Assembly (NCBI GenBank): GCA_017165825.1
Contig: CM029383.1
Span: 12,660,710 to 12,724,709, forward strand
Direction: 5' to 3'
Source of the DNA: Hepsetus odoe
Taxonomy: Eukaryota > Chordata > Actinopteri > Characiformes > Hepsetidae
Length of the DNA: 64,000 nucleotides
Shown: positions 1 to 12,742 of the stretch, piece after piece
Position numbering within the stretch: the first letter of the stretch is position 1
Layout: every line of letters begins with the position of its first letter
Made by a program: the position numbers and the translations under genes
The notes under the pieces: model-generated
What the model saw: only the letters and a program-made list of their open reading frames with translations
Databases searched by the model: none
What the model was told of the DNA's origin: nothing

Positions 1-299
1 TTCAGAACAGGTCTTGTTAGCCTGTGGGGAGTTAAGCATAGTGGTGTCAGGTTGTATGGAATGTTTATCAAGAGGTAGGTTTTAAACCCTGAAACTGGAT
101 TCTTCTGATTTGTGTTTGATTGGCATCCGCATTCTTTGTTTCTTCTCAGTTGTCTGGGAATATCTGGTTTAACAACCACTTTGACTCCAAAGAATCTTTG
201 TTGCCGCAGAAGATGTTTGACTTCATAAAGAACATGTCTGAAAAGATGTCTGTATGGAGGAGTTTTGAAAGGATTAAAGAACCTTCATGTAATATAATC

Positions 300-440
300 T
301 TAAACCAGTTTTCGGCTTCTCAATAGAACCTTTATCTTAAGAGGTTCTTTCTTTTTCAAAAAGGTTCTTTATACCCTTTCACCGTATCTATAACTTCGGT
401 TCTCTAAGAACCCACTACTAAAAAGCTCTTTAGGTAACCT
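300..440. repeat. Degenerate 'ggttctt' interspersed repeat
   Basis: Repeated ggttctt/aagaacc words in both orientations (agaacctttatc, aggttctttc, aaaggttcttt, aagaaccc) suggest a short inverted-repeat DNA element of a kind common in fish. A similar stretch occurs at 18,470-18,600. Confidence 0.3.
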
Positions 441-737
441 AAAGTGATTATTCTAGTCATGGCTCCCAAATCAGCCCCTGTGAGCTCCCAGACACTTTTT
501 TTGTTGTTGTTGCAATCCAGCTTGTAAATCAAAGAGATGGAGGAAACAATATGGAGTATCTGGGTAGCCTTGAGGATTGGCTTGAGAATCAAAGTTATGG
601 CTTTTCAAGAAGAATTCTTCCTTCCTAGTCTTAGTCAGCCTGTCACAGTAATATTGTTTTTAGTTTTAGTGGGACTGATAAATATAAACAACATCCTAAT
701 GAAATGAATAAAATAACAATAATGCATGTGATGGGTA

Positions 738-870
738 GGGTGACCAGCATTGTAAGGCACTGGTCGGCATAGTTTACACACAACAAGAAGGCCTGGGTTC
801 TTTCTGTCTGGAGTTTTCATTTTCTCCCAGGCTCTGTGTGGGTTTTCTCCCACCCACAGTCTAACAGCAG
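738..870 (+). repeat. Degenerate teleost LINE-derived repeat fragment
   Basis: The order of words (aaggcctgggttc, ttctgtctggag, ttctcccagg, gtgtgggttttctcccacc) follows the common fish repeat that reads 'gtgtggagtttgcatgttctcc...gtgggtttcctcc'. The same family occurs reversed at 36,955-37,278. Confidence 0.5.
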
Positions 871-3441
871 TACTCAAGAAGCATTGATTCATTCTTTTTT
901 TAATGCTGCCTTAACATCTGTTTTGACGCTGGTTTTGCTCTAGAAAAATCACGTTTTTCAACCAGTCAGATGTTTCTTTTCTTTGCTGCTTTGAGACCTT
1001 AAAGCACGAATGTGGTTCAGATCAAAATCGAATCAGTTGCACATGCTAAGACTTCATGCAAGTTCTTGATCGCTGATATATGGAGCAAATTCAGATTTTA
1101 CTGCCTATATAAACACTTTGTAGACTCCTAGACCTTGAATCCTCCTCTGGGCCCAGTGCATATTAAAGTCATAAAGAAAAAGAATATTGCCTGTTCTGAT
1201 GTTTGAGTAACATGGAGATGTTTGAAACCGTCATTTTAAATCACTTTTTTAAATTTTACCACCTTGAGAATGGGATTTTACATCAACACATTCACCAGTT
1301 TTGGGATAGTGAAAATGTTTTGTGTGTGTGTATGTGGGGAAGAATTTTTATAGGCCAGGCTTTGGCTGCTGGAAGAAGCCTGAAAAGTTATGAATGTATT
1401 CAAATGGCAAGCTCCAGCAGTGTGGAATATTAAAGTTCAAAAGTCTTCTTTTCTTTTCTTTTCTTAAAACATCTCAAAATATTTTCAATGTGATAATGCA
1501 TCTATTCATTCAAAAAACTGGCAAACCTGGCAAAAACATGCTAGCCAGCATATTTAACAATATATGCAATATACTGTATGCAATATGAAATATAAGCATA
1601 TTTTCACAATTTTGACCACATACACTTTTAAAACAAATAGATAGTGAGAAAACAAATACCAAATCAGACAGATATTACACTAAGCTTTAATTTAATTGGG
1701 AAAATAGGAAAATCCACTACTGACTAGTGATCCATCCATGATGTTTCTAAGCATTTTACTATGGCATAGGCTTCGGCAACCCCCACGACCTTGGTTAGGA
1801 AAAGCTCTTAAGAAATTGTATGGATAGGTAAGTGATTCAGTTACATATCAGCTTGGGCAAAGGTCTATGAACCTTTAGGATCAGCTTTTAATTTGAATGT
1901 GCAAAGATGTTTTTAGGTGTTAGGTGTTTTTAATTAGTGGCATGACAGTCAATAAGTGGGTGGGGTTTTTTTTGTTGTTATTTTTTTTAAGCACACCGAT
2001 TTATCAAAACCTGATCGTTACAGGACATGTTTGTAGAAGTGCATTAAAGCATGAACTAGAGAAATAGTTGTTGATTTTCATCAGGTGGAAACAGCTGATG
2101 AAACCATCCCCTAAGGATTTGGATTCCAACAAACTACATATCGGTCACAGGAAAAAGCCCTAGAAAGTTAGTGTATGAATAGGTCTAACCCTCATTGACT
2201 GTGAGATCAGGCTGTTCAGGCAGTACATATGGCTTTGGTTAGTTTCGCACTTTTGCGCAATTTTGAGGCAGGATTTATGGGCCTAGGTCCCTTCTGTGGC
2301 ACCCATTCCTCTCTCCTTTCCGTCAACTGTCTGCATAGTCCTGTGGGAGCTCTGCTGGCCTGGGTTCAGCTCAGCAAATACAACCCCCGCAATGCATTTA
2401 AGGTCTGGTATCAATCTCACAAGCTTCTTAAAGCTTTTTTTTTTTTTTTTACTTAGGGGCTTGTTGAAGGAATTTTACAGGCTCAGGTATTTGCAGAGTT
2501 CAGCAGACTCACTTAAAGGATGTACTGATATGTGCAGCTGGAACGCACATCACTGGAATCTAAATAATGTCTTTGCATTAAACCACAGTGATAAAGCAGA
2601 GCAGGATTACTGCAAATGGGAGAGAAGCGTGTAGGCTAACTCCCTGGAACTGAGTCATCATGAGAGCCATTCCTTGATAATCCCAGGGGATGGTAAATTT
2701 CAACATCAACTTTTTTTTTCGCCCACTCCTTATCCTGCTCACTGCTGTTTTGTAGGGGAGTCCCAATCCTCCCACCTATTGAAAGATCTGTTTTGTTTTG
2801 TTTAAATTGTGGTTGGAGCTGATATTAGCTTGCTGTGTGTATAGCAGGTAGCTGGTCTTCATGCGGTTTTCACTTAAATCCAATCCACCATCAGCTAAAA
2901 GTCATACCCTCGTATTTTTTAAGACACAGGGCCATTTTAACCTTTTCAGGACCCCAAGCAATGTCGTCCATCCATTCAAGCTCGCTGCAAACATAACACC
3001 CCAATCTTTATTATCACTAAAATGGAGAAAAAAAAACTTTGTAACTGTAAATTTGACAGGAACTGTCTATGTCGAAAAACTCAGGTTTGCCAGTGAAACT
3101 AGCAAATATCAAACATGTTAACAGTATGTTTCTATCTTCATTTTTATTGTTCAAACTCAGAGAGCTCATTTAATTTCATCTTTGTGTTTGCAAACTATGC
3201 ACAAACTATGGAGCAGATAGAAGTAAGTTGTAAGTTAACTAGCATGTGATTGCTAGCTGATTATGACAGAGTCTTAATCGGCAGAGTCGGCAGAAAATGA
3301 CTGACTGACTGTATTAGACCTAAAAACCTAAAGGGAAACCAAACCTCTTTCACACATTACTAGTACTGAATCTTCTTTCTCTTTTTCAGCAAGGTATGCG
3401 TGAACAAGGTACCATCCCCATCTTTGCTCCCCAGATGCTTG
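871..3441. other. No gene seen
   Basis: AT-rich sequence with short chance open frames, many needing a TTG start, and no domain, splice-supported exon or conserved motif I recognise. Poly-T runs occur near 1,968-1,988 and 2,436-2,450. Confidence 0.5.
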
Positions 3442-3525
3442 TGGGTGGTGTTGGTCCAGTGGTAGAGTGGACCTCTTGGACCTATGGACCAAGAGATTGC
3501 AGGGTCAAATCCCATCTCTAAACAA
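3442..3525 (+). mobile_element. tRNA-derived SINE head fragment
   Basis: Contains ggtccagtggtagagtgg (pol III A-box-like) and agggtcaaatccc (B-box-like). It matches the head of the SINEs at 22,408 and 62,106 and ends before their tail. Confidence 0.5.
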
Positions 3526-4916
3526 ATTTATTTATATAGTCACTATTATAAAATTCACTGTTCTCTATGATTAAAAACTTTAGTCCATACTCAATCATTA
3601 TATTGGTCTTAAATTACTGTTAACATAATTCAAAATTCAAAGATGTCAGTATATTATTCTAACTGATATCATTTCATTACAGAATTAAAATACTCTGAGT
3701 GGTAGACAAAGATAGTTTTAAGTAGAATATTGTCATTTGAAATGCAGTTGAAAATAAAGTAAAACATTTTAATACAGACGATTTTTAAAACGTACAGATG
3801 ATTGAAAATGAAAGTCCAATAATAAAGGCATTTCATTATTGTTCAACTATACACACCCATCTTCTCCATTTTCCTCATTCCCATCTTTCAGTTCATCTTC
3901 CAATCTGAGGGTCAAGCAAAGGCCACCCAGAACTCCAGCCTGTTCCCTCCTTGAATTATAAACTCTTCCCTTGCAGTAGTCTTATGTTGAAGAAATATGT
4001 ATAAGGACATTTTTTTCTTTCTCTATTAAAGCTGACACTTCACAGATATATGATTTAGCTATAATAGCGAATGTGATTTCCTGTGATGGTACAATTGGCA
4101 TTTACATTAACATCCTGGAGCTGGTTTCAAGTCCCCCTACACGAGGTTTCAGTTACTGTAGTAACACTAAGCACAAGTATTAGTAATTTAGTATGTGCGC
4201 AATGTAACTTATGGAGAGTTTATTCTCCACCCTAATAATGCAGGGTGTCCAAGCTCTCCTTTGAAAGTTAAAGATCAAAACAAGAAACAGCTAGGCATTT
4301 TTTACTGATTTAAATGATAAAAAGCTGAAAGTCAGAGTGGTAGACCTTGAGGTGCTCTGAAACAGCAGTGAGCAGTGACTCATCAGACTCTACTTCAGTT
4401 TCTTTTGCTTTTTATGTCGCTCTCGAGAATAGGCTGAGCAGGAAACTGTTTCATTCTGAAAGGAAAACATCAGATGCCCTTTCAGTAGCATCTGTAACAT
4501 TTTCAGGTATGTTGTGTAATGCCCCTTAGACGTCTGCGGGGGTGAGAGAGTTTCAGTAATGTAATGATGTTATGTCTGGCTCAGATGATTTATAAAGATT
4601 TAAAGACTCCTTATACAAAAAGGGTTAATACAACCAACTGCAAGGAATTAGACTTCCTTAGAAGCTTTGCAGCAACTTTGTCACAAAGTGCTGTTTATAT
4701 TTTATACCAGCACTTTTTTAAACTTTCTGTCTTGCTGTAGCAAAGCAGCTTCCTCATGCAAATATAACAAACATAACTTGTGTGAAAGGTCTCGAACATT
4801 AAATATGCGGATGATTATGCAATTGCAACATAGGGTGAAACTGATTTGATATAGTGAATGTACAATAGAGAAACACATCATGCAACCACACACAAAGAGT
4901 CTTTAAGCATCATTAA
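3526..4916. other. No gene seen
   Basis: AT-rich intergenic sequence; nothing recognised. Confidence 0.45.
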
Positions 4917-5122
4917 GGCAGTGGTGGCCTAGTGGTTAGGGAGTTATCCCTGCATCGGAAGATTGTGGGTTTGATTCCCTCCCCAGTGGGTTGCCCTGAG
5001 GTACCCTTGAGCAAGGTACTGTCCCCGTCCCCGTCCCCGTCACTGCTCCCCAGGCGCTTTCAATAGCTGCCCACTGCTGCATGTGTGTGCATGTGTGTGT
5101 ATGGGTTAAATGCAGAAATCGG
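4917..5122 (+). mobile_element. tRNA-headed SINE (TCACTT-tail family), lacking its 3' tail
   Basis: Head ggcagtggtggcctagtggttaggg, B-box-like gggtttgattccc, then a core with ttgccctgaggtacccttgagcaagg and tttcaatagctgccc. It stops after ttaaatgcagaa, exactly where the next copy begins. It carries a small ccgtcccc expansion. Confidence 0.85.
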
Positions 5123-5372
5123 GGCAGCGGTGGCCTAGTGGTTAGGGAGTTGCCCTTGCATCGGAAGATTGTAGGTTCGGTTCCTTCACAAGTAGGTTGC
5201 CCTGAGGTACCCTTGAGCAAGGTACTGTCCCTGTCACTGCTCCCTGGGTGCTTTCAATAGCTGCCCAGTTGTTTGAGTGTGCATGGGTTAAATGCAGAGG
5301 TCCAATTTTGTTGTGGTTCACTGTCTGCTGTGCTGTGACCTTGCAATGACAAGGGTTGTCACTTTCATTATT
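5123..5372 (+). mobile_element. tRNA-headed SINE (TCACTT-tail family), second copy of a tandem pair
   Basis: Full-length-looking copy: ggggcagcggtggcctagtgg head, core, ttaaatgcagaggtcc, then cttgcaatgacaaggg and the tcactttcatt end. Directly abuts the previous copy in the same orientation. Confidence 0.88.
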
Positions 5373-8300
5373 GAGGGCATAGCATAGGTAAGGATAATCT
5401 GATATTGTAATAACAAAGGTATAAAGATAAAGAAAAAATGGATGTGTGTAATTTACTTCACACCTAAACTATATTACATAAAGAAAGGAAGGAATTTCAT
5501 TTTTACGGCTCTGTGCCAATGTTCTTGCACAATTGTAAATAAAAGAAACCTTATTAGCATTGTTTTTTTCAGGACCTGAAACTAGACCTGTGAGGCATCA
5601 GCCACTGAGAACCTGCAACTTTGTATGTCATGGTTTCTTTGGAAATAGTGTTCATGTATTATGCTGTTGTCCACACCATATAAGGAAAGTCTATGAATTG
5701 ATATAAGCATGTCAAGTCTTTCTCATTAGTTTAGGTTCCAAATAGCTGGCTCATGGTTTTATAGTTACGTCAAAACCTGTGTGCCTTGGATATAAAAAGA
5801 ATATTTATATGTTTATTATGACATATCATTTATTTTGTTATCGAAATAAAAGTAGTAGGACAGTAATAATAAAGTAGTAAGAAACTGTACAGATGAATTA
5901 CTCTTTTTTAATGACCAACAACTATTTCACCTCTTTTAGTTCTCCTATACCTGTGTTTACCTGTGTTTCCAAGGATACTTTACATGATAAACCCAATAAG
6001 GAATGTTTAGGTTGTTGAACTAAACCAAAAGAAACAGTGTACATAGAGGAGATGACTTTTTAATAGGAACACACTTGGCCTTGAACAGGGTCTCTGAAAA
6101 CTAGTTAGGCAGCTCAGTGATCTCTGTAGTGCAAACGTATATGAAAAACCTGAGCGTACAACACATACACTTTTCAAATAATTGCTTTATGTGGTCAAAG
6201 TGTGGTGAATCACCCTTCTATATCTTCAGAAAAAGTGCTATTTCCTAGAAAATTTCAGTGATGGAACATAATATCTTAATAGAGGAGGAATAGAGGACCT
6301 ACGGAAACAAGTTCTGCAACTAGAATTACAAATAGAGAAGATGGGGCCCAGGGGAACACAGCGCCCTAAAAATAAAGAAATGTTTCCCAGGCATTTCAAA
6401 GAGAAAATAAAAGACTTAGGAATGACCTTGTCCAATGTGCTTACAGCAGTGCATTGTAATACCCGACTGTCTTGGTTGTAATATTATGGTTATAGTTATA
6501 GTATTATATAATATTATATATTATGTCTTGTACTAAACTATAATTTTTGGACAGTAAATGTCAAAATTTTCCTGTATTAATTTGTGTAATTATTATTTTT
6601 AGTTGTTTTTCAGAAGGCAGCTAGTTAAGCCAACTTCCTTTGTTGTCAAATGCAACCATTATTCTTGTTAGCTTAAATAACATGGCTTGACTGAATTTGT
6701 AATAAATTTCAAGGCCATTTTTATTACTGGGTTCATTTCTAGCTATCAGCATTGTACCACATCAATGGATTTGAGATGTATCTACCTTTCTCAATTTTTG
6801 CAATGATCTTATTTATTTATTCAATATACTTAATATCCAGAGGATTGTAGACATCTGCTCATCTAAGGTTACTTTGGCGATTAAGGGGATTTAACAGGGA
6901 ATGTATTTCTCATTTCTTGTAAAAGCCTCTGCTCTGAAGAGAAGGCCTGGCACTAGATATTGGAACAATGTTGTGAGGATTTGATTGCACATATTGAGAG
7001 CACTGGTGAAGTCAGGTACTGATGCTGGATGATTAGCAATTGATTAGTAACAACACAACAACACAAACTCATTCTAAAGGGACTGGATCCAGGAAATGCA
7101 AAGTGTGAAATGGTGAAATTTTATAAAGTAATTATATAAAGTGAATCATGATTTTATTCGTCTGACTTTATTAAAAGGTATAAAGTGAACTGTTTTGTTA
7201 AACTGCAGAGAAAATGACTGAATCAGAACTGTTCACAGCGGTGGTTCACAGTAGCCCCTAATTATATGAAATAGTTATAAAATCACACATTTCAAACTAT
7301 TTATTTATGGTCTTGAGGCCAAAATGCTTAAGATCTTGAAGAACAGTATTGAATTCCTTCATGAAGGAAAGGTGTGAAGCATGACTGTGAGAAAAAATAT
7401 TCCAAAAAATAAAGCCTTTACCACCATTATCATAGACATGTAGCTGGTGGTATTGGATTCATAATAAGATGCTCCACAGATGAAGGCATGGGGGTTTTAT
7501 ACCCCTCTAACTGATGCTGGTGATGTTAGGTAATGTGTTGCTGCTAAAGATCAAAAAGGCATTTGTGGAGATTTTACAAGCTGTTTGTGTTCAGTTGAAC
7601 ACCTGCTTATCGGGCAAAACAGACAAACTCATTAAGTAGAAAGTGTATCTGCAAACCTTTGGACAAACAATATTTTTTAATGAACATGATTGCATGTTTT
7701 TATACCAGCACTTTTGCTTTATAGAATGGGCTTGATTTGCAGCAATAAACCTGCAGATGTTTGTCGGGATGCTTTCTATTTTCTCCCAACAACTGGTACA
7801 AAATAGAAGAAACAAAAACAAGGGCGAGGCATTACTGATAGCTTTCATGTGTTCTATGATTGTATAAATAAATACATTCCTTTTCCGTGTGTAATGCTAT
7901 GACTCTTTGTGCAGTTTGGAGGTTTAATAGGCTTCCTCATCTTTAGCCACACCTGCACATCTGGACCTAATTATGGACACTGAATGGCTGAAAGTGTTTA
8001 TGAGTGTGTTCCATAATATCATGCACAGCAAAGCACTGCCTGACCTCTGAGTGATCATGACTATCTGTTCTGGTCATTGTCTTGAGTGTGGTTGTGTCTG
8101 TCTCTTTGCTTTCCTTTGGATTCTTTCATGCTGCTGAGTAAGCTGACTCAGAGGAGAAGCACACGCACATTATGTGTCAGAGATATGAGAGCTGATACAC
8201 TGAGATAAAATGTGTGCTTTAGTTTCTGCAAGTGTATAATTTCTACACAATAATGTACACATATAGTGTATATACCCCACTGTACTGATAACATCAAAAC

Positions 8301-8619
8301 CATTGACCGCTGAACTGAATATCTAAGCTCATCTTACAGGGCACCTGTCAAGAGGTGAAATATATTAGGCAGCATTCAGTCACTGAACCTGATGTGTTGG
8401 AAATGTGTTGTGTTTGATTTAAAATTTTATGCTGAGGAACATAAATCAAGGAAAATTTTGACTTTTTCCAAAATGTTGAATATGAATATGAATATGAATA
8501 TGAGCTTTTTATATGTATCACTATTTCAAAAGTACAACCAAAGTCATTCTCTGGTTTAATGTAATATTCTCTGTGTTCTAGTAAAAAAGGGAAAATAGGA
8601 ACCAGTTGTCTAAAGCACA
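5373..8619. other. No gene seen
   Basis: AT-rich sequence with a (atatga)n tract at about 8,477-8,502. No supported exon. Confidence 0.45.
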
Positions 8620-10625
8620 TCTTCTTCTTTCATTGCTCCCAATTAGGGGTCACCACAGTGGATCATCTTTTTCCTTTGCATGTCCTGTCTCAGCTTGTCC
8701 ATCTTTGGTGTTTTCCATCTTTGGTCATCCTCCTCCCAACTAGGGACAGTGGTGGCCTAATGGTTAGGGCGTAGGCCCCTGATCAGAAGATTGTGAGTTT
8801 GATTCCCTCACCAGTAGGTTGCCCTGAGGTACCCTTGAGCAAGGTACCGTCCCCGTTGGTGCTTTCAATAGCTGCCCCCTGCTGCACGTGTGTGTATGGG
8901 TGAAACGCAGAAGTTGAATTTTGTTGTGTTGTGCTGCGCTGCGTTTCACAATGATAAGGGTAGGCACTTTCACTTTCAATATAATCCTCGACTTTCCTCT
9001 GGTCCAAACCAACGCAACCTTGCTTCTCTAACTTTGTCTCCAAAACGTCTAAGCTGAGCTGTCCCACTAATTTCCTTTTTCTACTTCCCATCTTTAAGCA
9101 TCTTTAACTCTGACACCTCCAGCTCCGCCTCCTGTCTTTTTTTGTCAGTGTCACCATCACCAATCTGTACAACATAGCTCACAACTGTCCTGTAAGCCTT
9201 CCCTTTTACTCTCTCTGGTACCCGACTGTCACAAATCACTCCAGCCACTCTTCTCCCATTCCAATCTGCCTACACTCTTTTCTTTACCTCTCTTCCTACC
9301 TCACTTTCTTTCCACACTCACCATTACTCTGAACTGTTGCTCCCAAGTATTAAAATTCCTCCAACCTTGACACCTCTACTCGCTGCATCCTAACCACTTC
9401 CCTTTCCTCCCTTTCGTTCATACTCATGTATTCTTTTTCCTACTCACTTTCACTCCTCTTCTCTCTAGAGCATATCTCCATCTCTCCAGGTTTTCATCAA
9501 GCTGCTCCCTACTCTCGCTACAGATCACTATAGCTTCAGCAAACATCCTCGTCCATCGGGACTCCTGTCTATCCTCATCCATCAACCTGTCCATTACTAT
9601 TGCAAACAAGAATGGGCTCAGCACTGATCCTTGATGTAATCCAACCTTTACCTTAAATGCATCCATCAGTCCTACTGCAGACCTCACCTTTGTCACACTG
9701 CCCTCAGACATATCCTGTACTACTCTCACATACTTCTATGTAACACCTGACTTCCCCATACTACACCACAACTCATCGCTAGGCACCCTGGCATATGCTT
9801 CCTCCAAGTCCACAAAGGCACAATGCAGCTCCTTCTGACCTGCTCTTTACTTCTCCATCAAGACCCTCAAAGCAAACACTACATCTGCATTGCTCTTTTT
9901 CAGCATGAAACCATACTGCTGTTCACTAATCATCACCTATTTTCTTAACCTATCTTCTATGACTGTTTCCCATAACTTCATGCTGTGGTTGATCAACTTC
10001 CCTCTATAGTTACTACAGCTTTGTGCATCACCCTTACTCTTGAAAATCGATACCAGTATACTTTGTCTCCACTCCTCAGGCATCCTCTCACTTTCCAAGA
10101 TTGTGTTAAACAATCTGGTCAGAAACTACACTGCCATCTCGCCTAAACATCTCCATGTTGCCTCCAGTATGCCATCAGAACAACAGCCTTTCCATTCTTC
10201 ATCCACTTCATCACTGCCCTTATTTCCATCTTGCTTATTTGCTGCACTTCCTGGTTCACAATCCTCACATCATCCCATCTTCCTTCTCTCTAGCTCTCTT
10301 TATTCATCAGCTGCTCAAAGTGCTCAAAGTAGTACAAAGTACACCTCCTCATCACCTCTGTCCCCTTTACCAATATGTCCATTAAAGTCTGCACCAATCA
10401 CCACTCTCTCTCCCATGGGTACACTCTCTATCACTTCATGTAACTCACTCCAGAATTCTTCTTTCTCCTCCATCTCACAACCCACTTGTGGGGTATAAGC
10501 AATAAAACATTCATTATCACATCTTCAGCATCCAGCTTCAAGCTCATCAGCCTATCTGACACACTCTTCACCTCCAAAATACTCTTCAAATACTCTTCCT
10601 TCAGGAAGGAACACCTGCCCCTTTC
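8620..10625 (-). mobile_element. Degenerate RTE-like non-LTR retrotransposon, interrupted by a SINE
   Basis: On the minus strand, 9,729-9,424 encodes reverse-transcriptase motifs (LHQGSVLSPFLFAIVMDRL, RYALERRGVKVSRKK) typical of fish RTE-type elements. The catalytic FADD is altered to FAEA. The plus-strand text at 10,040-10,600 is the broken complement of the upstream part, including endonuclease-region relics. The 3' UTR-like end (caattaggggtcaccacag) is near 8,640. Frameshifts and stops make it inactive. The exact family is not certain. Confidence 0.75.
8743..8978 (+). mobile_element. tRNA-headed SINE (TCACTT-tail family) nested in the RTE relic
   Basis: Head gggacagtggtggcctaatgg, core ttgccctgaggtacccttgagc, and end tcactttcaat. 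LINE 3' UTR-like sequence lies on both sides in the opposite orientation, so the SINE inserted after the LINE. I could not see a clear target-site duplication. Confidence 0.82.
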
Positions 10626-12465
10626 TTAAAAGTCTGGAAGCCTGTTACGTTGTCCGCATATTGATTTGGCAATAGTTTAACACCAGATGGCCTTGCTGAC
10701 CTTGCTGTCCGAGTTTGCAGTTTGCACTCTGCTAAAAGGTGGAACATAGGTTCATTAGCCTTACAGTTTCAGTGTAAAATTAAAGAAGCTGGTCAGCTAA
10801 ATGTGGAAGAAAAAAATGTGTGATCTTATTTTTTCATGGAACTTTTTGCTGTAATGAGAAATGTTGTTCATGGACTGTGTGTTTAATTCTTTTCTCAGAA
10901 TGGACTTCTTTCAGAATTTGCATGGACTTGATTTAATTTATCAGAGGACTTAAATAAGGAAATTATTTTCAAGTGACCATGATCTCATTTAAAAAACCAC
11001 CCAACTGCTCAACAGAGAGCAATTCATGTTATGTGCTAGGCAGCTCTCTCTAAAAAGAGTTTGTTTACAATGAAAATAATTACATGCATCTGGAACATCG
11101 GTTCAGGACCTTGAATAGTCTCCAAAACATGCTTTACAGGAGAAGATCTGGAATGTCTGTGCTCTGTCTGCATTTCTCAGGCATTACCATCATTAGAAAA
11201 GAAATAAATGCCCTAAAAGCTGCAATGTTAAACATCTCGTCTGCAGTAGACAAACTTCAAGTAAGGCTTATGCTCTAGGTTATGGGTCCTATATACAGAT
11301 CAGCTGACTTGCATTGCCCTATTCATGTTCACCCTTAAATGCTTTCAAATATTTTATGGTGAATACTGTGTCATTGGACAATTGTTACAGAAAGCTGAAA
11401 ATGTTTTGTTAAAAGTACTTAATTTTAGAACATTTCAAATTTTAATTTTAAGTAAAACTTAATTTAAAGGTATTGGATTGAGCTCCATCACTAGAGAATG
11501 CAAGCTGTGCAACAGTGACAAAGCGAATCTTGATCTTACAGTACAGAACACAACTTAGGTGTTGATTAAGATAATTTAAAAAATGTCTTTAGGGCACAGC
11601 AAAAACAAATGTATTGCCTGTGCTGTTCCAGTACTTAGCAAGGTAAAATATTTGGCATAACAAAATTGTGGTGGGTGTGCTGTGAGTAATCACTTCACAG
11701 TAAATTCAACCATGGGTACTGGTCTTGGTTAGAATTAAGTAAACACCCTAATAGGGACTCTACACAGTTACATCTCTTAAATTTATATAGCCCATCTTAC
11801 AGGCCATCACCGTGGAGAAACAGTAAACTGCCCCCCCAAAAAACTTTCCAGAATCTTATCTAATAATTTAGTCTCGGAATTTGGTTCCTGATGTACAGGA
11901 ACCAGCTGTAGTTTCCCTTGTCCGTGTAGGCCTACAAATGTAGCTAAACCTGCTGACCACTAAAATATTTGAGTTCAAATGTATGGATTGCATGAATATC
12001 CCCATTGTCTGGGAAAGTTCTCCTTAAGTGTGGAAATAAGATGAGAGACAAGATGACAAGAGACAAGTAAAACCTCTTGTGCAATCAGATTTGGAGTTAC
12101 TGAATTTAAGACATTAGTAAGATTACTGTAAGTAGACAGATGAGCAAAGGGTTGCAGATTGACCTTATAAAATCTGCTGTGGTCAGCAAAGAAAAACAAT
12201 TATGAAATAGTTTTTTGTTGCCTACTAATGGTAAAGCTTCTAAACAATATGATCTTCAGCTTGATCACATAAAACTAGTTAAAATGTCTTATAGTGGCCA
12301 TATCATGAAGTTCCAAACATCATTACTTTTTTTAATAAAAGAGCCTAATGTAGTATGTTAACAGTGTTTCCCATTTCATACAGTCCATATATGGAAATCA
12401 TACTGCAAGAATATGCTCGGTTTTCCATTCATTGTGATATATCAGCCCTAATCATAGAATAATGA
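10626..12465. other. No gene seen
   Basis: AT-rich intergenic sequence; nothing recognised. Confidence 0.45.
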
Positions 12466-12742
12466 AAAAAGTGAAAGTGAAAACCCTTGTCATTGTGAGG
12501 TCAAAGCACAGCAGACAATGAACCACAACAAAATTGGACCTCTGCATTTAACCCATGCACACTCAAACACCGTGCAGCAGTGGGCAGCTATTGAAAGCGC
12601 CCGGGGAGCAGTGATGAGGATGGCACCTTGCTCAATGGTACCACAGGGCAACCTATTGGGAAGGGGTTCGAACCCTCGATCCTCCGGCCAACGCCCTAAC
12701 CACTACCACTAACCACTACCACTAACCACTAACCGCTGCCCC
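12466..12742 (-). mobile_element. tRNA-headed SINE (TCACTT-tail family), reversed
   Basis: Reads on the minus strand from gggcagcgg (12,742) to the tcactttcac tail (12,466). The B-box ggttcgaaccc is perfect in the element (12,665-12,676). The A-box region is expanded by repeats of ccactaac. Confidence 0.9.

Noticed and set aside
10040..10498. 152-codon Ser/Pro-rich plus-strand frame
   Set aside because: It is the reverse complement of a degenerate LINE coding region.
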